19,395 nucleotides of DNA, from positions 1-19,395 of the forward strand of contig JAOZSG010000001.1 of NCBI GenBank assembly GCA_029939785.1, read 5' to 3'. Numbering within the stretch: the first letter of the stretch is position 1; each line of letters opens with the position of its first letter. Under the pieces are notes generated by a model. That model had not been told where the DNA came from and searched no databases. It saw nothing but the letters and a program-made list of their open reading frames with translations. This DNA is from Fidelibacterota bacterium. Lineage in GTDB: Bacteria > Fidelibacterota > UBA2242 > JAFGTP01. Made by a program: the position numbers and the translations under genes. This document shows positions 1 through 7,087 of the stretch, piece after piece.

Positions 1-1
1 A

Positions 2-373
2 CTTATAGAAGAGCTTGAATCTTTTATAAACAAAAAAATAGCAAGTCTCTATAAGATAAATGATAATTACTCAATAAGTTTAAACATTAAAGAGGTTGAA
101 GATTTGCTTTATTCAACTCTGGATGTTCTTTACGATAAACTTGGAGTTCCTAAATGTGCTTATTGTAAAAATGGTTACTCAACACATTTTGAATGTATAA
201 ATTGTGGTATTGGCATGTGTAATAACTGTTATGATTCTATGGTGGAACATAATAGTCATTATCATCGTGTTTGTGATAATATGAACGAGAAAGATTACAG
301 AAAAATACTTAAGGCATTTAATTGTGAGCCAGAATACATATGCGAAAAATGTCTTGATGAAGTAACTAAATAA
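2..373 (+). CDS. Cys-rich zinc-binding protein, 5' end cut by window
   Basis: The reading frame is open from base 2, so the gene begins before the window; 123 C-terminal residues are visible. A helical, charged N-terminal part is followed by a Cys/His-rich module: CAYC, then CINC, CNNC, a His cluster (HNSHYH), and a last CEKC near the C-terminus. The paired CxxC spacing suggests at least two zinc sites in a cross-brace like ZZ, B-box or RING modules. I cannot assign a family. A TTG at 104 could start a shorter 89-residue product, but the open upstream frame makes that unlikely. It could be a protein-protein or nucleic-acid binding adaptor; no catalytic motif is seen. Confidence 0.7.
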   Translation, partial: LIEELESFINKKIASLYKINDNYSISLNIKEVEDLLYSTLDVLYDKLGVPKCAYCKNGYSTHFECINCGIGMCNNCYDSMVEHNSHYHRVCDNMNEKDYRKILKAFNCEPEYICEKCLDEVTK

Positions 374-388
374 TTTAACAATATAACT

Positions 389-655
389 ATGACAAAAATA
401 ATGATAGCGGTAGAGTATTATGATGAATATATTTCTCATGATGACGATAACAATCATCTAACTTTTGAGATCTTTGAAACAATGAGCGAAGCATATAATT
501 TCGCTGCTACAGTTAAGTATAACACTAGCTTTGTTGCTGATTTTAATACAAAACATATTTTCAAAGAAGAAGGCAAGTGGAATTATGAGGATGTTAGTAT
601 TTTGTATAAGTATGCAAAGTTAATAATTTTTAGTGACTTAATTAAATTTAATTAA
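389..655 (+). CDS. Hypothetical protein, 88 aa
   Basis: Not recognised. The product is 88 residues and acidic, with an Asp run (HDDDNN) near residue 18 and aromatic residues spread along it. It starts at ATG 389 after a TTTAACAATATAACT leader, closely similar to the leader of the gene at 864. It lies 15 bases after the zinc protein and is probably co-transcribed. There is no signal peptide or membrane segment. Later in-frame starts are possible, but the leader match favours this one. Confidence 0.6.
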   Translation: MTKIMIAVEYYDEYISHDDDNNHLTFEIFETMSEAYNFAATVKYNTSFVADFNTKHIFKEEGKWNYEDVSILYKYAKLIIFSDLIKFN

Positions 656-727
656 AACAAACACTTTTATTTTAATAGATTTATCTATAATATTCCACAA
701 AGAAATTATAAATAAATCTTATATATT

Positions 728-844
728 ATGACTAAAATTAAAGACATTCTTAACGAAGACTCAAAAAACATCTTACGAAAAACTTATCGTAAAGCAAAAA
801 TACGCTTAATTGCTTGTAAGAAAAAAAGAAAATCAATAGCTTAA
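728..844 (+). CDS. Small basic protein, 38 aa
   Basis: A short open frame starts at ATG 728 and ends at TAA 842-844. The product (begins MTKIKDILNEDSKN) has a helical N-terminal half and a very basic C-terminal half with several Lys/Arg, ending KKKRKSIA. It sits between two convincing small genes on the same strand and has the usual A/T leader without a Shine-Dalgarno. The charge suggests nucleic-acid binding, which is inference only. At this size it could be a chance frame. Confidence 0.45.
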   Translation: MTKIKDILNEDSKNILRKTYRKAKIRLIACKKKRKSIA

Positions 845-863
845 TAAATATAACAATAAAACT

Positions 864-1082
864 ATGAACACTTACAAACTTAACTTAAAGGTAACAGTCG
901 AAACGAATCTAAGCGAAGAAGATTTAAACAAAAAGATCATATTAGATCTTTTCGACGCAGATGTTTCACTTAATAGCGACGAGGAAAACACGTTAAAGAT
1001 AACAACAAAGAAAACTGATAGAAATACTATAAAAGACAAGATAAACAGTATTATAGAGACTTTAAAATCAATCAAGATTTAA
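864..1082 (+). CDS. Hypothetical protein, 72 aa
   Basis: Not recognised. This 72-residue acidic/lysine-rich protein (starts MNTYKLNLKVTVETN) alternates an N-terminal beta-like stretch with charged helices and looks like a small alpha/beta domain. The leader AATATAACAATAAAACT before the ATG matches that of the gene at 389. It is 19 bases upstream of the next gene and probably shares its transcript. No motif, signal or membrane segment is visible. Confidence 0.6.
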   Translation: MNTYKLNLKVTVETNLSEEDLNKKIILDLFDADVSLNSDEENTLKITTKKTDRNTIKDKINSIIETLKSIKI

Positions 1083-1101
1083 TTAAAATAACATTAAACA
1101 T

Positions 1102-1311
1102 ATGAACAAATTAAAATGTAAAATGTTTGGAGGAGAGGACTCTGAACAACTAAATGCTTTAATGTCAGCACTCATTGAAGCTTCAGAGGCTGAGGATATT
1201 AAGGATAATGATAAGATATATACTTTTCTCGAATTACCAAAAACATCATTAGTGGTTGAATTATTAGACGCTTTAAATAAAATTGGCTATAAAATAACAT
1301 TAAATATATGA
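1102..1311 (+). CDS. Hypothetical protein, 69 aa
   Basis: Not recognised. The 69-residue acidic protein (starts MNKLKCKMFGGEDSEQ) has a predicted helix rich in Ala/Glu around residues 15-33. Its TGA stop overlaps the next gene's ATG as ATGA (1308-1311). The next junction (1586-1589) does the same, so these three genes form a translationally coupled set. The overlaps also show that TGA is a stop codon here. Confidence 0.6.
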   Translation: MNKLKCKMFGGEDSEQLNALMSALIEASEAEDIKDNDKIYTFLELPKTSLVVELLDALNKIGYKITLNI

Positions 1312-1589
1312 AAACATACATGGATAAATATCTTTCTTTCGAAAACAAGATTAGAAAAGCTTTTTCTGAAGAAGTTTTAAGATTATGTAAAGAAAGAAAT
1401 GTAGAAAAATTAGAAATAACTGACGAAAATTACATGTTTACCTTAGATGATAATAGATATTTATTATATCTAAAAAATACAGGTGATATTGAAGATAATA
1501 ATGGATACTTATATCCATTATCAGAGCTTAATATGGATGATACATGCTTTCTTTTAGATGATATAAAAAAAATAACAGAAAAAAAATGA
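1308..1589 (+). CDS. Hypothetical protein, 93 aa
   Basis: Not recognised. The 93-residue charged protein (starts MKTYMDKYLSFENK) has an N-terminal helix and then a short beta-like region (YMFTLDDNRYLLYLKN). It overlaps its neighbours by ATGA on both sides, so its start at 1308 is well supported by coupling to the previous stop. It is probably made together with the zinc-finger protein that follows; its own role is unknown. Confidence 0.6.
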   Translation: MKTYMDKYLSFENKIRKAFSEEVLRLCKERNVEKLEITDENYMFTLDDNRYLLYLKNTGDIEDNNGYLYPLSELNMDDTCFLLDDIKKITEKK

Positions 1590-1945
1590 ATAAAAGAGAA
1601 AAGGCCATGAAAAAATACCGTGAACGCTATAGAAGACTTAATCTGGATAATGATAAAGAAAAAATACAATGTCTTATATGCGGAGAATGGTTTCGACAAG
1701 TAGGATCACATGTAGTTCAACGCCATGGAATGACTGCAAGGGAATATAGAGCAAAGTACGGATTAGATGTAAAAAAGGGACAACTACCTAAAGATCTAAA
1801 GGAATTATACGGAAAACAAGCACTTGAGAATGGAACATATAAAAATCTTGAAAGTGGTAAAAAGTTTAGATTCAAAAAAGGAGATAAGGTTGGAATATAT
1901 AAGAGAAGTGAACAAACACTTAAAAGATTAAGAGGAGATAATTAA
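1586..1945 (+). CDS. MucR/Ros-type zinc-finger DNA-binding protein
   Basis: A 119-residue basic protein. A Ros/MucR-like zinc finger lies at residues 29-47: Cys29-x2-Cys32, then His42 and His47, within CLICGEWF and GSHVVQRHGMT. It is followed by AREYRAKYGL, the 'tpeeYrakwGL' segment typical of the family. Family members are DNA-binding transcription factors, and many phages and plasmids carry them. The C-terminal half is Lys/Arg-rich without another domain. Its start overlaps the previous stop (ATGA). It is a likely regulator of phage or host genes; its targets are unknown. Family call is firm from the motif, function is inferred. Confidence 0.85.
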   Translation: MNKREKAMKKYRERYRRLNLDNDKEKIQCLICGEWFRQVGSHVVQRHGMTAREYRAKYGLDVKKGQLPKDLKELYGKQALENGTYKNLESGKKFRFKKGDKVGIYKRSEQTLKRLRGDN

Positions 1946-1959
1946 TTTAATAATTTCTT

Positions 1960-2589
1960 ATGATGAAACAAAAAACATTGCCGTTTCAAATAGGAGCAGA
2001 TCCAGAGTTTACAATATCTCAAGACGGTAGAGATATTTCTGCTTACAAGTTCTTTAATGCCTTTTTTAAGGATGAGCTCGATAGAAAAGCTATGGGACAT
2101 ACAATAAAAGGTAAAGGCTGTATAGGTTGGGACGGAGAGATTTCAACAGCAGAGATCCGCCCTACGCAAAGCAATAACATTGAAACGATTCTTGCTAACA
2201 TGGAAACATTGTTTAAATCTATGACAGACAAGGTTAAAGGTTTTGAATTTAACACTAATTCTAAAACAAAACCTACTGGAGGACATGTTCATATTGAACT
2301 TGATGAAATGGATATGAGTAATGAGTATCATAGAAAGCTATATAGTAAAATGGCTTTCTACTTATTACCTCTAAAGTTAGGTGAAAATAAGACTAATAGA
2401 GAGGTTAGAAGGAAGAAACGATATGGAAGTGTTGATGAATATAAAATTAAAAAATTCAAAGACAAAGAAACTATGGAGATAAGAACATTGTCAGCAGAAT
2501 GGTTAACTACTAAAAAAATAGCTAAAAGTACACTAACTTACATAGCTATTTGTTATTATGAAATAAAAAAACAATTATGTCTAAACTAA
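1960..2589 (+). CDS. Amidoligase-fold (COOH-NH2 ligase type 2, phiEco32-like) protein
   Basis: A 209-residue protein with the signature blocks of the glutamine-synthetase-fold amidoligases found in phages: GADPEF (residues 12-17), GWDG followed by AEIRP (56-68), GGHVHI (107-112), an RRKKRYGSVDEY segment and EIRTLSAEWL near the C-terminus. These enzymes are predicted to use ATP to form amide or isopeptide bonds between a carboxylate and an amine, possibly on cell-wall or protein targets; the phage members are not well characterised. The usual partner genes (amidotransferase, ATP-grasp) are not adjacent here. Start is ATG 1960 or the next ATG at 1963. The end overlaps a small downstream gene. 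Confidence 0.85.
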   Translation: MMKQKTLPFQIGADPEFTISQDGRDISAYKFFNAFFKDELDRKAMGHTIKGKGCIGWDGEISTAEIRPTQSNNIETILANMETLFKSMTDKVKGFEFNTNSKTKPTGGHVHIELDEMDMSNEYHRKLYSKMAFYLLPLKLGENKTNREVRRKKRYGSVDEYKIKKFKDKETMEIRTLSAEWLTTKKIAKSTLTYIAICYYEIKKQLCLN

Positions 2590-2744
2590 ATACATTACTA
2601 CTAAAACAGATTAGTACAAAAGTTAAAAAGTTTGAACTATATGATCAACACAAAAAAGAGATAGATTTCATACTATCACCTAAGGAAGTCTTGAAAGAAA
2701 AGGAAGCACATAAATATAATATAATTAAAGGATGGAACTTATGA
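2577..2744 (+). CDS. Hypothetical small protein, 55 aa
   Basis: The short frame starts at ATG 2577, inside the end of the amidoligase gene, and ends with TGA 2742-2744, which overlaps an ATG at 2741. It thus links two real genes by overlaps on both sides, the pattern seen elsewhere in this region. The 55-residue product (starts MSKLNTLLLKQIST) is charged and mostly helical, rich in Lys and Glu. Not recognised. It may be an accessory subunit of the amidoligase, but only position suggests that. Confidence 0.55.
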   Translation: MSKLNTLLLKQISTKVKKFELYDQHKKEIDFILSPKEVLKEKEAHKYNIIKGWNL

Positions 2745-3139
2745 ATTATCCAACAAAAAAACAAATATTAAGTAAAGAGATAATTTTCAAAAAAGAAACT
2801 ATAGACCTATTACTAAAGTTTAAGGAAAAATGGAGTAAAAAAGATAGAGACAAAAGAGAGTTGTTAACATACTTAGTAAATGATTTAGGGGTTATTTATA
2901 AAAAACCAGCCCTGATAACATTAATAGAGAATAAGCCATGTCAATATAACCTTGCTACACAAACAATTAATATTGACAAATCTCTATCAATAATTTCAAC
3001 ACTGCATGAATTTGCTCATCATTTAATGGGTAGATCAGAATTAATTGCTTGCAGATGGAGTATATGGCTATTTATTAAAACCTTTCCAAATTCATATAAA
3101 AAACTTGAATGGAAAGGACATTTATTAGTTAAAAAATAA
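2741..3139 (+). CDS. HExxH zincin-like metallopeptidase-domain protein
   Basis: About 132 residues from ATG 2741; an in-frame ATG at 2732 would add three residues, but 2741 forms the ATGA overlap with the preceding stop. The zincin motif HEFAH is at residues 89-93, and Glu100 in GRSELIACRWS is a plausible third zinc ligand. The FP and WKGHLL elements after it also recur, to my recollection, in small phage proteins with this motif. It is probably a cytoplasmic zinc peptidase or a catalytically related binder; no signal peptide or membrane span is seen. Substrate unknown. Its position next to the amidoligase gene may mean the two act on related bonds, which is speculative. Confidence 0.7.
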   Translation: MNYPTKKQILSKEIIFKKETIDLLLKFKEKWSKKDRDKRELLTYLVNDLGVIYKKPALITLIENKPCQYNLATQTINIDKSLSIISTLHEFAHHLMGRSELIACRWSIWLFIKTFPNSYKKLEWKGHLLVKK

Positions 3140-3184
3140 TATAAAAACAATTATTATTACGAAGTGATTGTTTTAACAAAGCTT

Positions 3185-3571
3185 ATGGGAAGATTTTACG
3201 ATGGTTCAATTAGCGGTAAATTTTGGTTTGGAGTACAGAGCAGTAATGATGCAGAATTTTTTGGAGTAGAAGGAACACAAAACTTTCTTAATTTTTATTT
3301 TGAAGAAAGAGATTTACCAGAAATTAAAGAAGGAATAAAGACATGTAACAAAAAACTAAAACCATACAAAACTAAATTGAAAAATTTCTTTAAAGAAAAA
3401 AAGGGTTATAATAATGAACAACTAATTACAGCCCTAGATTTAAAAGACGAAGAAAATGCAACGGGAAAAGTAGCTATATTACTAGAATGGTACGCAAGGC
3501 TTGAATTAGGAGAAAAGATTTTAAAATGCGTTAAAGAAGAGGGTTATTGTGACTTTGAGGCAGAACTATAA
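3185..3571 (+). CDS. Conserved phage-type hypothetical protein (GRFYDGSISGKFWFGVQSS)
   Basis: About 128 residues from ATG 3185. A GTG at 3164 would add seven residues, but 3185 follows a TTTTAACAAAGCTT leader and begins with MGRFYDGSISGKFWFG, which is where related phage proteins, as I recall them, also begin. The N-terminal block is Gly/aromatic-rich and beta-like (GVQSSNDAEFFGVEG), and the C-terminal half is helical. The function is not known to me. It sits alone between the zincin-like gene and a tiny Cys protein, on the same strand. Confidence 0.65.
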   Translation: MGRFYDGSISGKFWFGVQSSNDAEFFGVEGTQNFLNFYFEERDLPEIKEGIKTCNKKLKPYKTKLKNFFKEKKGYNNEQLITALDLKDEENATGKVAILLEWYARLELGEKILKCVKEEGYCDFEAEL

Positions 3572-3593
3572 TAAATAATTAACATATAAAAAT

Positions 3594-3659
3594 ATGATCA
3601 AAAAATGTAAATGCGGAAGCGAATATACAGAAGATGACTTTAAGGAAATTAATTTTTAA
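3594..3659 (+). CDS. Tiny CKC-motif peptide, 21 aa
   Basis: ATG 3594 follows a strong local leader (AATTAACATATAAAAAT), the same leader type as the larger genes around it, and the frame runs 21 codons to TAA 3657-3659. The peptide (MIKKCKCGSEYTEDDFKEIN...) has one CxC that looks like half of a zinc knuckle. It may be a real micro-protein or a remnant of a zinc-ribbon gene. Low certainty because of the size. Confidence 0.4.
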   Translation: MIKKCKCGSEYTEDDFKEINF

Positions 3660-3669
3660 CTTAAAACAT

Positions 3670-3990
3670 ATGACAAATAAAACAAAAACAATGATAGATA
3701 AAGAAAAAAGAAAAGATTTTCGAATACTTTCAAGAGAAGATTTCTTAGACTGTTATTATTACTTAACAGAAGCAGAATATGACGAAATGTTAATGGATAA
3801 AGAGTTTTGTAGTTATGACCCAGCTAACGTTAAACGAATATTAGATAGGAATACAGAATTGGAAATCAAAAATATGAATTTAAAAATAGATGTAATTAAA
3901 TTAAAAGGAAAATGGAAAATAACAATGTTTAGTCTAGTTTTTATTACCATTATATTTAGCGTTTTTTTAATAATTAACAAAATAATATGA
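3670..3990 (+). CDS. Tail-anchored coiled-coil membrane protein, 106 aa
   Basis: I choose ATG 3670, after the preceding micro-ORF; an in-frame ATG at 3634 lies inside that micro-ORF. The cytoplasmic part is charged and is followed by a coiled-coil-like stretch (NTELEIKNMNLKIDVIKLKGK) and one C-terminal membrane span (ITMFSLVFITIIFSVFLII). This is the form of a tail-anchored inner-membrane protein. The TGA stop overlaps the next ATG (3987). Not recognised; small membrane proteins in phage early regions often act on host membrane processes or on superinfection, but nothing here shows which. Confidence 0.65.
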   Translation: MTNKTKTMIDKEKRKDFRILSREDFLDCYYYLTEAEYDEMLMDKEFCSYDPANVKRILDRNTELEIKNMNLKIDVIKLKGKWKITMFSLVFITIIFSVFLIINKII

Positions 3991-4124
3991 ATGAAGAAAT
4001 AAGAAAAACTTTAGATGTTTTACTTGCAAGAGCCGAGTGCAATATAGATGAAACAAGAGATTTATCTCAAATAGAAGGTTATGTCTATGGATTACTAGAC
4101 ATAATCGACAAACTTAATAAATAA
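3987..4124 (+). CDS. Small helical protein, 45 aa
   Basis: ATG 3987 overlaps the previous TGA (ATGA), and the frame ends at TAA 4122-4124. The 45-residue product (starts MNEEIRKTLDVLLAR) is predicted fully helical with amphipathic character. Overlap with the membrane-protein gene suggests coupled synthesis. Not recognised. Confidence 0.55.
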   Translation: MNEEIRKTLDVLLARAECNIDETRDLSQIEGYVYGLLDIIDKLNK

Positions 4125-4140
4125 ATTTAACAAAAAAAAT

Positions 4141-4596
4141 ATGAAAAAATTAGAAAAATTAACTGAAAAAATTGCAAACGAATTAGATGCTAGTCTATGT
4201 GATGTTTTTACCAGGGAAGAACAATCAGCGCTAATACAAGATTTCTTTACTGATTACAATATTGATTTTAAAAGTATTGTAAAAATGAAGAAAAATGATA
4301 ATGATTTTTGGAATGACTTAAACATTAATGATTCTCACTGGTGTGACATATCTAGTGAATTTGCTGATGGACGAGTTGATATTTACAATAATGACTTATG
4401 GGAATCAGTTAAGGATTTCTCAGAATGGACAGAACAAGCATTAGATGAGTTTGGAATAGATGGATGTGGAATAAAAGAAGGAGGTTTAACACAATTATTT
4501 GCTATGGGACAATATATGTATTACAGCGAATTAATCAACTCTTCTTTACACATATTAGAAGAATATACGTTAGAAGAATTAAATAATATAAATTAA
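4141..4596 (+). CDS. Acidic conserved phage-type hypothetical protein, 151 aa
   Basis: A strongly acidic 151-residue protein starting after TTTAACAAAAAAAT. Its centre (EFADGRVDIYNNDLWESVKD, then EQALDEFG, then a helix with MGQYMYYSELI) resembles a frequent phage protein pattern of 'aDg.vpvYn.DL' followed by 'aieEfG' and a 'QGqYl' helix; I know no function for it. High acidity is common in DNA-mimic inhibitors, but the motif pattern points to a folded domain rather than a pure mimic. There is no signal or membrane segment. Confidence 0.65.
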   Translation: MKKLEKLTEKIANELDASLCDVFTREEQSALIQDFFTDYNIDFKSIVKMKKNDNDFWNDLNINDSHWCDISSEFADGRVDIYNNDLWESVKDFSEWTEQALDEFGIDGCGIKEGGLTQLFAMGQYMYYSELINSSLHILEEYTLEELNNIN

Positions 4597-4672
4597 AAAT
4601 AAAAACAAGCGGAAAAGGAATAAAAAGATTTCAAACATGGTCATGGTCTTATAAATAATTAATAATAAAAAT

Positions 4673-4867
4673 ATGACAAAAGAAAAAAAGGGATACAATA
4701 TAATAGATAGAGAAGGTGAAATTGACAATTTGATAATGTGGATTTCGGAAACAAAAAGTGAAAATGATAAGTATTTAATGAAAGAAGATTTAAAATATTT
4801 AATGAGCTTAGACTGTAAAAATATATACTCTTCAGAAGACACCAATGATTATATAGCTATAAATTAA
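4673..4867 (+). CDS. Hypothetical acidic protein, 64 aa
   Basis: Not recognised. A 64-residue acidic helical protein (starts MTKEKKGYNIIDREGE) with the leader ATTAATAATAAAAAT before the ATG. This leader is repeated almost exactly 200 bases later before the next gene, so both starts are well supported. A region of 76 bases without a start separates it from the preceding gene. No motif is visible. Confidence 0.55.
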   Translation: MTKEKKGYNIIDREGEIDNLIMWISETKSENDKYLMKEDLKYLMSLDCKNIYSSEDTNDYIAIN

Positions 4868-4877
4868 TAATAAAAAT

Positions 4878-5063
4878 ATGACAAACAAAAAATACTTGTA
4901 CGAAGAATTACCAAATAAAGTAAAAGAAGATGTTTTAATGGAAGCATCTTTTATAACCGCTACTCCAGGTGACGATTTAATAGAGTCTACTGAAAGAGCT
5001 CAAAAATGGATAACTAAAAATGATTATCCGAAAACAATTATACACTGGCAAACAATGCCTTAA
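4878..5063 (+). CDS. Hypothetical protein, 61 aa
   Basis: Not recognised. A 61-residue protein (starts MTNKKYLYEELPNKVKED), with a Thr/Pro turn (TATPGDDL) in the middle and an aromatic C-terminus (WQTMP). The leader AATTAATAATAAAAAT is nearly identical to that of the gene just upstream. It probably belongs to one polycistronic message with its neighbours. Confidence 0.55.
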   Translation: MTNKKYLYEELPNKVKEDVLMEASFITATPGDDLIESTERAQKWITKNDYPKTIIHWQTMP

Positions 5064-5103
5064 ACTAGTTTAATTTAATATAATAAATATAACAAATAAA
5101 AAT

Positions 5104-5919
5104 ATGAACAAGAAAATAAAAGAAAAAGCAATAGCTATTACAAATGAATATAAAGCATTACAAGACGAACAACGCGGTGGAAGTAGTTATAATAATACAA
5201 GTTGGCACGCCGTAGATGTTAAAAGATATAATGACCAAGTAGACATTCAGGATATTATTAAAGAACTAAAAATAGATAAAAAATATCATGATGACATACT
5301 AAACATTTTTAATAATGATTACGTCAATGATAGTTGGTATCATTGGATTGAAATAATGCAAGATCAATTAAAGTATGAAATTGACGATATAAAAGGTATA
5401 ACAGAAGGTTCAAGTGATGAACATACAAGTTTTGAACATATTACATTACTTGATCACAATAATGACTATACTAATAGGACATTTATCTATTTTCTAGGAA
5501 GAAGTGGAGGTTGGTGTTGTTTTCAAGATGACTCTGAAGATGTTTATGAGGATATTATGTATTGTATAGATAATCCAAAAGAATCTAAAGAAGACGGTAC
5601 TATACATGATATAGATGATAATATCGCCACTTTAACAGAAACAGTAGAGGAGATAACTTATCTACTTAACTATATTGAAGAATTTAATAACAATATATCA
5701 TTTAAAGATGAAATACTAGAATTAGTAAATAGACACTTGGAAGATTTAAAATACGAAGAAAAAGAATTACAAGAAAACAAAGAAACATTAACAAAGGATA
5801 TTTTATCACTTACAAAACAAATAACCACAAGAATAAATATTCACACTAAAAATAAAACATTAGTGAAAAACATAAGAGGTCACGCAATAGCTTTATCTTT
5901 ATTATTAAATAACAAATAA
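5104..5919 (+). CDS. Large acidic hypothetical protein with C-terminal coiled coil, 271 aa
   Basis: The largest unknown of the early cluster. Residues 1-170 form an acidic domain with aromatic and His-rich blocks (NDSWYHWIEIM, SFEHITLLDHNN) and a conserved-looking FLGRSGGWCCF segment around residue 140. After about residue 170 the protein is a long Glu/Lys/Leu coiled coil to near the C-terminus. There is no signal peptide, membrane span or nucleotide-binding motif. The leader AACAAATAAAAAT supports ATG 5104. It is followed after four bases by the next gene, so the two are probably co-translated. Function unknown; the coiled coil suggests oligomerisation. Confidence 0.65.
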   Translation: MNKKIKEKAIAITNEYKALQDEQRGGSSYNNTSWHAVDVKRYNDQVDIQDIIKELKIDKKYHDDILNIFNNDYVNDSWYHWIEIMQDQLKYEIDDIKGITEGSSDEHTSFEHITLLDHNNDYTNRTFIYFLGRSGGWCCFQDDSEDVYEDIMYCIDNPKESKEDGTIHDIDDNIATLTETVEEITYLLNYIEEFNNNISFKDEILELVNRHLEDLKYEEKELQENKETLTKDILSLTKQITTRINIHTKNKTLVKNIRGHAIALSLLLNNK

Positions 5920-5923
5920 ATAT

Positions 5924-6256
5924 ATGTTAACAAAAAAAGAATTAAAAAAAATGTTAAAAGAATACTTAGAAGTTAGAGATTTGGACATTTTAAATATAAC
6001 TACTTTCACACAAATGTATGAGTGTGATCTTAATTTTTCATGCAACTATGTAGAAACAGATCAGGATTATTACACAACAGCAGGATTTGAAACTGTAATT
6101 AAAGATGGTGATAAAAAGATATTTTTACACACAGTTTTTGACTGGGATGCAACAAATAATATGAATATTGACGAAAGAATAAGTATCGAAAAAGCAGTTG
6201 ATATTATCTATTATTTACAAGAAAGAAGTACTTATATACAAAGCTTAATTAAATAA
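5924..6256 (+). CDS. Hypothetical protein, 110 aa
   Basis: Not recognised. A 110-residue protein (starts MLTKKELKKMLKEYLEVRD) with a basic N-terminal helix, a central beta-rich stretch with aromatic residues (DYYTTAGFETVI, FLHTVFDWDA) and a C-terminal helix (KAVDIIYYLQERS). It follows the 271-residue protein after four bases and may be its partner. No catalytic or binding motif is seen. Confidence 0.6.
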   Translation: MLTKKELKKMLKEYLEVRDLDILNITTFTQMYECDLNFSCNYVETDQDYYTTAGFETVIKDGDKKIFLHTVFDWDATNNMNIDERISIEKAVDIIYYLQERSTYIQSLIK

Positions 6257-6265
6257 TAAAAAAAT

Positions 6266-6421
6266 ATGAAAAATAAAACAATACGCATAAACATGGACTT
6301 AACTACGGAAAAAGGAATTGAAAAAGCTGAAAGAAAAAAAGAAAAAATGATAAACAAGGGGTATTCACTAAAGGAAACTATACGAATAGGAATGGATAAA
6401 TATATTAGCGTTTATAATTAA
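6266..6421 (+). CDS. Small basic protein, ribbon-helix-helix-like, 51 aa
   Basis: ATG 6266 has the leader AATAATAAAAAAAT and the frame ends at TAA 6419-6421. The 51-residue product opens with a short strand (KNKTIRINMDL), then a charged helix, then a second helix (SLKETIRIGMDKYI). This strand-helix-helix order with a basic strand is like ribbon-helix-helix DNA-binding proteins, though the match is by eye only. It may be a small repressor or antitoxin-like DNA binder. No toxin partner is seen next to it. Confidence 0.45.
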   Translation: MKNKTIRINMDLTTEKGIEKAERKKEKMINKGYSLKETIRIGMDKYISVYN

Positions 6422-6435
6422 TATAATAAATAAAT

Positions 6436-6801
6436 ATGAAAAGCAATAAAAAATTACAAAAAATATTAGACGAAACTAAAAACTTAGATAGTTATTATTC
6501 CTTAAAAATATTTAAAGATGATGCAAAAGATTTCTTGAGAGATATTAAAAAGAATAAGATAATATGTTCCATGAAAATATCAAAAAGTGGTATGAACAGA
6601 CGCTTTAATTTTGATAAATATAATACATTGCTAAATATTTGCTATAACAAAAAACTTAATCATAAAGAAGTAAATGTTAACGGATGTGGTATGGATATGT
6701 ATTGGCATTTATTATTTAGAGCATGTGAAGAATTAGCTACTAAAGGAGAACTTGAAAAATATAACTTAAATTCAAAATGTAGTTATCAAAAAATAATTTA
6801 A
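6436..6801 (+). CDS. Conserved phage hypothetical protein with SKSGMxR and GCGMDM motifs
   Basis: A 121-residue protein. The block MKISKSGMNRRF (residues 46-57) and NGCGMDMYWHLLF (residues 82-94) are hallmarks of a small, widespread phage and mobile-element protein family whose members carry 'S.SGM.R' and 'GCGMDM'. I do not know its activity. The invariant Cys and Met/Asp residues could form a metal or catalytic site. The leader ATAATAAATAAAT supports ATG 6436. The N-terminal 35 residues are helical and variable. Confidence 0.7.
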   Translation: MKSNKKLQKILDETKNLDSYYSLKIFKDDAKDFLRDIKKNKIICSMKISKSGMNRRFNFDKYNTLLNICYNKKLNHKEVNVNGCGMDMYWHLLFRACEELATKGELEKYNLNSKCSYQKII

Positions 6802-6817
6802 TAATTAACAAGATTTT

Positions 6818-6985
6818 ATGAAAATAAAAACATTAGAAAAAATATTAGAAACATACAATATATCAGAAATAGAATTTGAAGATAGAAGAGGTAATACTAT
6901 AGGATTCTTAAGTGAATTTTGCATGGCTGATATAGAAGTTATAAAAGGAGAGAAAGGTGGTATGCTAAGACTTCAAAAAGCTTAA
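6818..6985 (+). CDS. Hypothetical small protein, 55 aa
   Basis: ATG 6818 lies 16 bases after the previous stop, with a TTAACAAGATTTT leader; TAA at 6983-6985. The 55-residue product (starts MKIKTLEKILETYNIS) has an N-terminal amphipathic helix and a beta-like C-terminal half. It is the last gene before an intrinsic terminator and thus ends the early plus-strand cluster. Not recognised. Confidence 0.5.
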   Translation: MKIKTLEKILETYNISEIEFEDRRGNTIGFLSEFCMADIEVIKGEKGGMLRLQKA

Positions 6986-7013
6986 TAATTAAATATAAAC
7001 TAAATAACACACT

Positions 7014-7044
7014 AAAAGCCAGCTCGAAAGAGTTGGCTTTTTTT
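7014..7044 (+). terminator. Intrinsic terminator, copy 1
   Basis: Stem AAAAGCCAGCTC / GAGTTGGCTTTT (7014-7025 with 7030-7041; one G-U), loop GAAA, and a run of seven T. It closes the 1-7000 gene cluster. The 38 bases 7009-7046 recur identically at 9078-9115. Confidence 0.9.
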
Positions 7045-7060
7045 ATTTAAAGAGTATAAT
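7033..7060 (+). promoter_or_regulatory. Possible promoter of the methyltransferase cargo gene
   Basis: A perfect -10 hexamer TATAAT (7055-7060) lies 28 bases before ATG 7088. The only -35-like hexamer at proper distance is TTGGCT (7033-7038, 16-bp spacer), which overlaps the terminator stem. The gene needs its own promoter because the terminator separates it from upstream transcription. Confidence 0.4.
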
Positions 7061-7087
7061 ATAGTTAATTAATATTAAAATAAATAT

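Noticed and set aside
1308..1311. Possible TGA recoding, as in some CPR-linked phages
   Set aside because: Several ATGA overlaps (1308, 1586, 2741, 3987, 9979) need TGA as stop and no gene contains an internal TGA.
4606..4662. Open stretch reading TSGKGIKRFQTWSWSYK before a stop
   Set aside because: It looks protein-like and may be a gene remnant, but there is no start codon in frame after the preceding stop, so no gene is called.
4721..4740. TTGACA-like hexamer followed by TAAT on the plus strand
   Set aside because: Lies within the coding sequence of the 64-residue protein and no gene starts at a matching distance.
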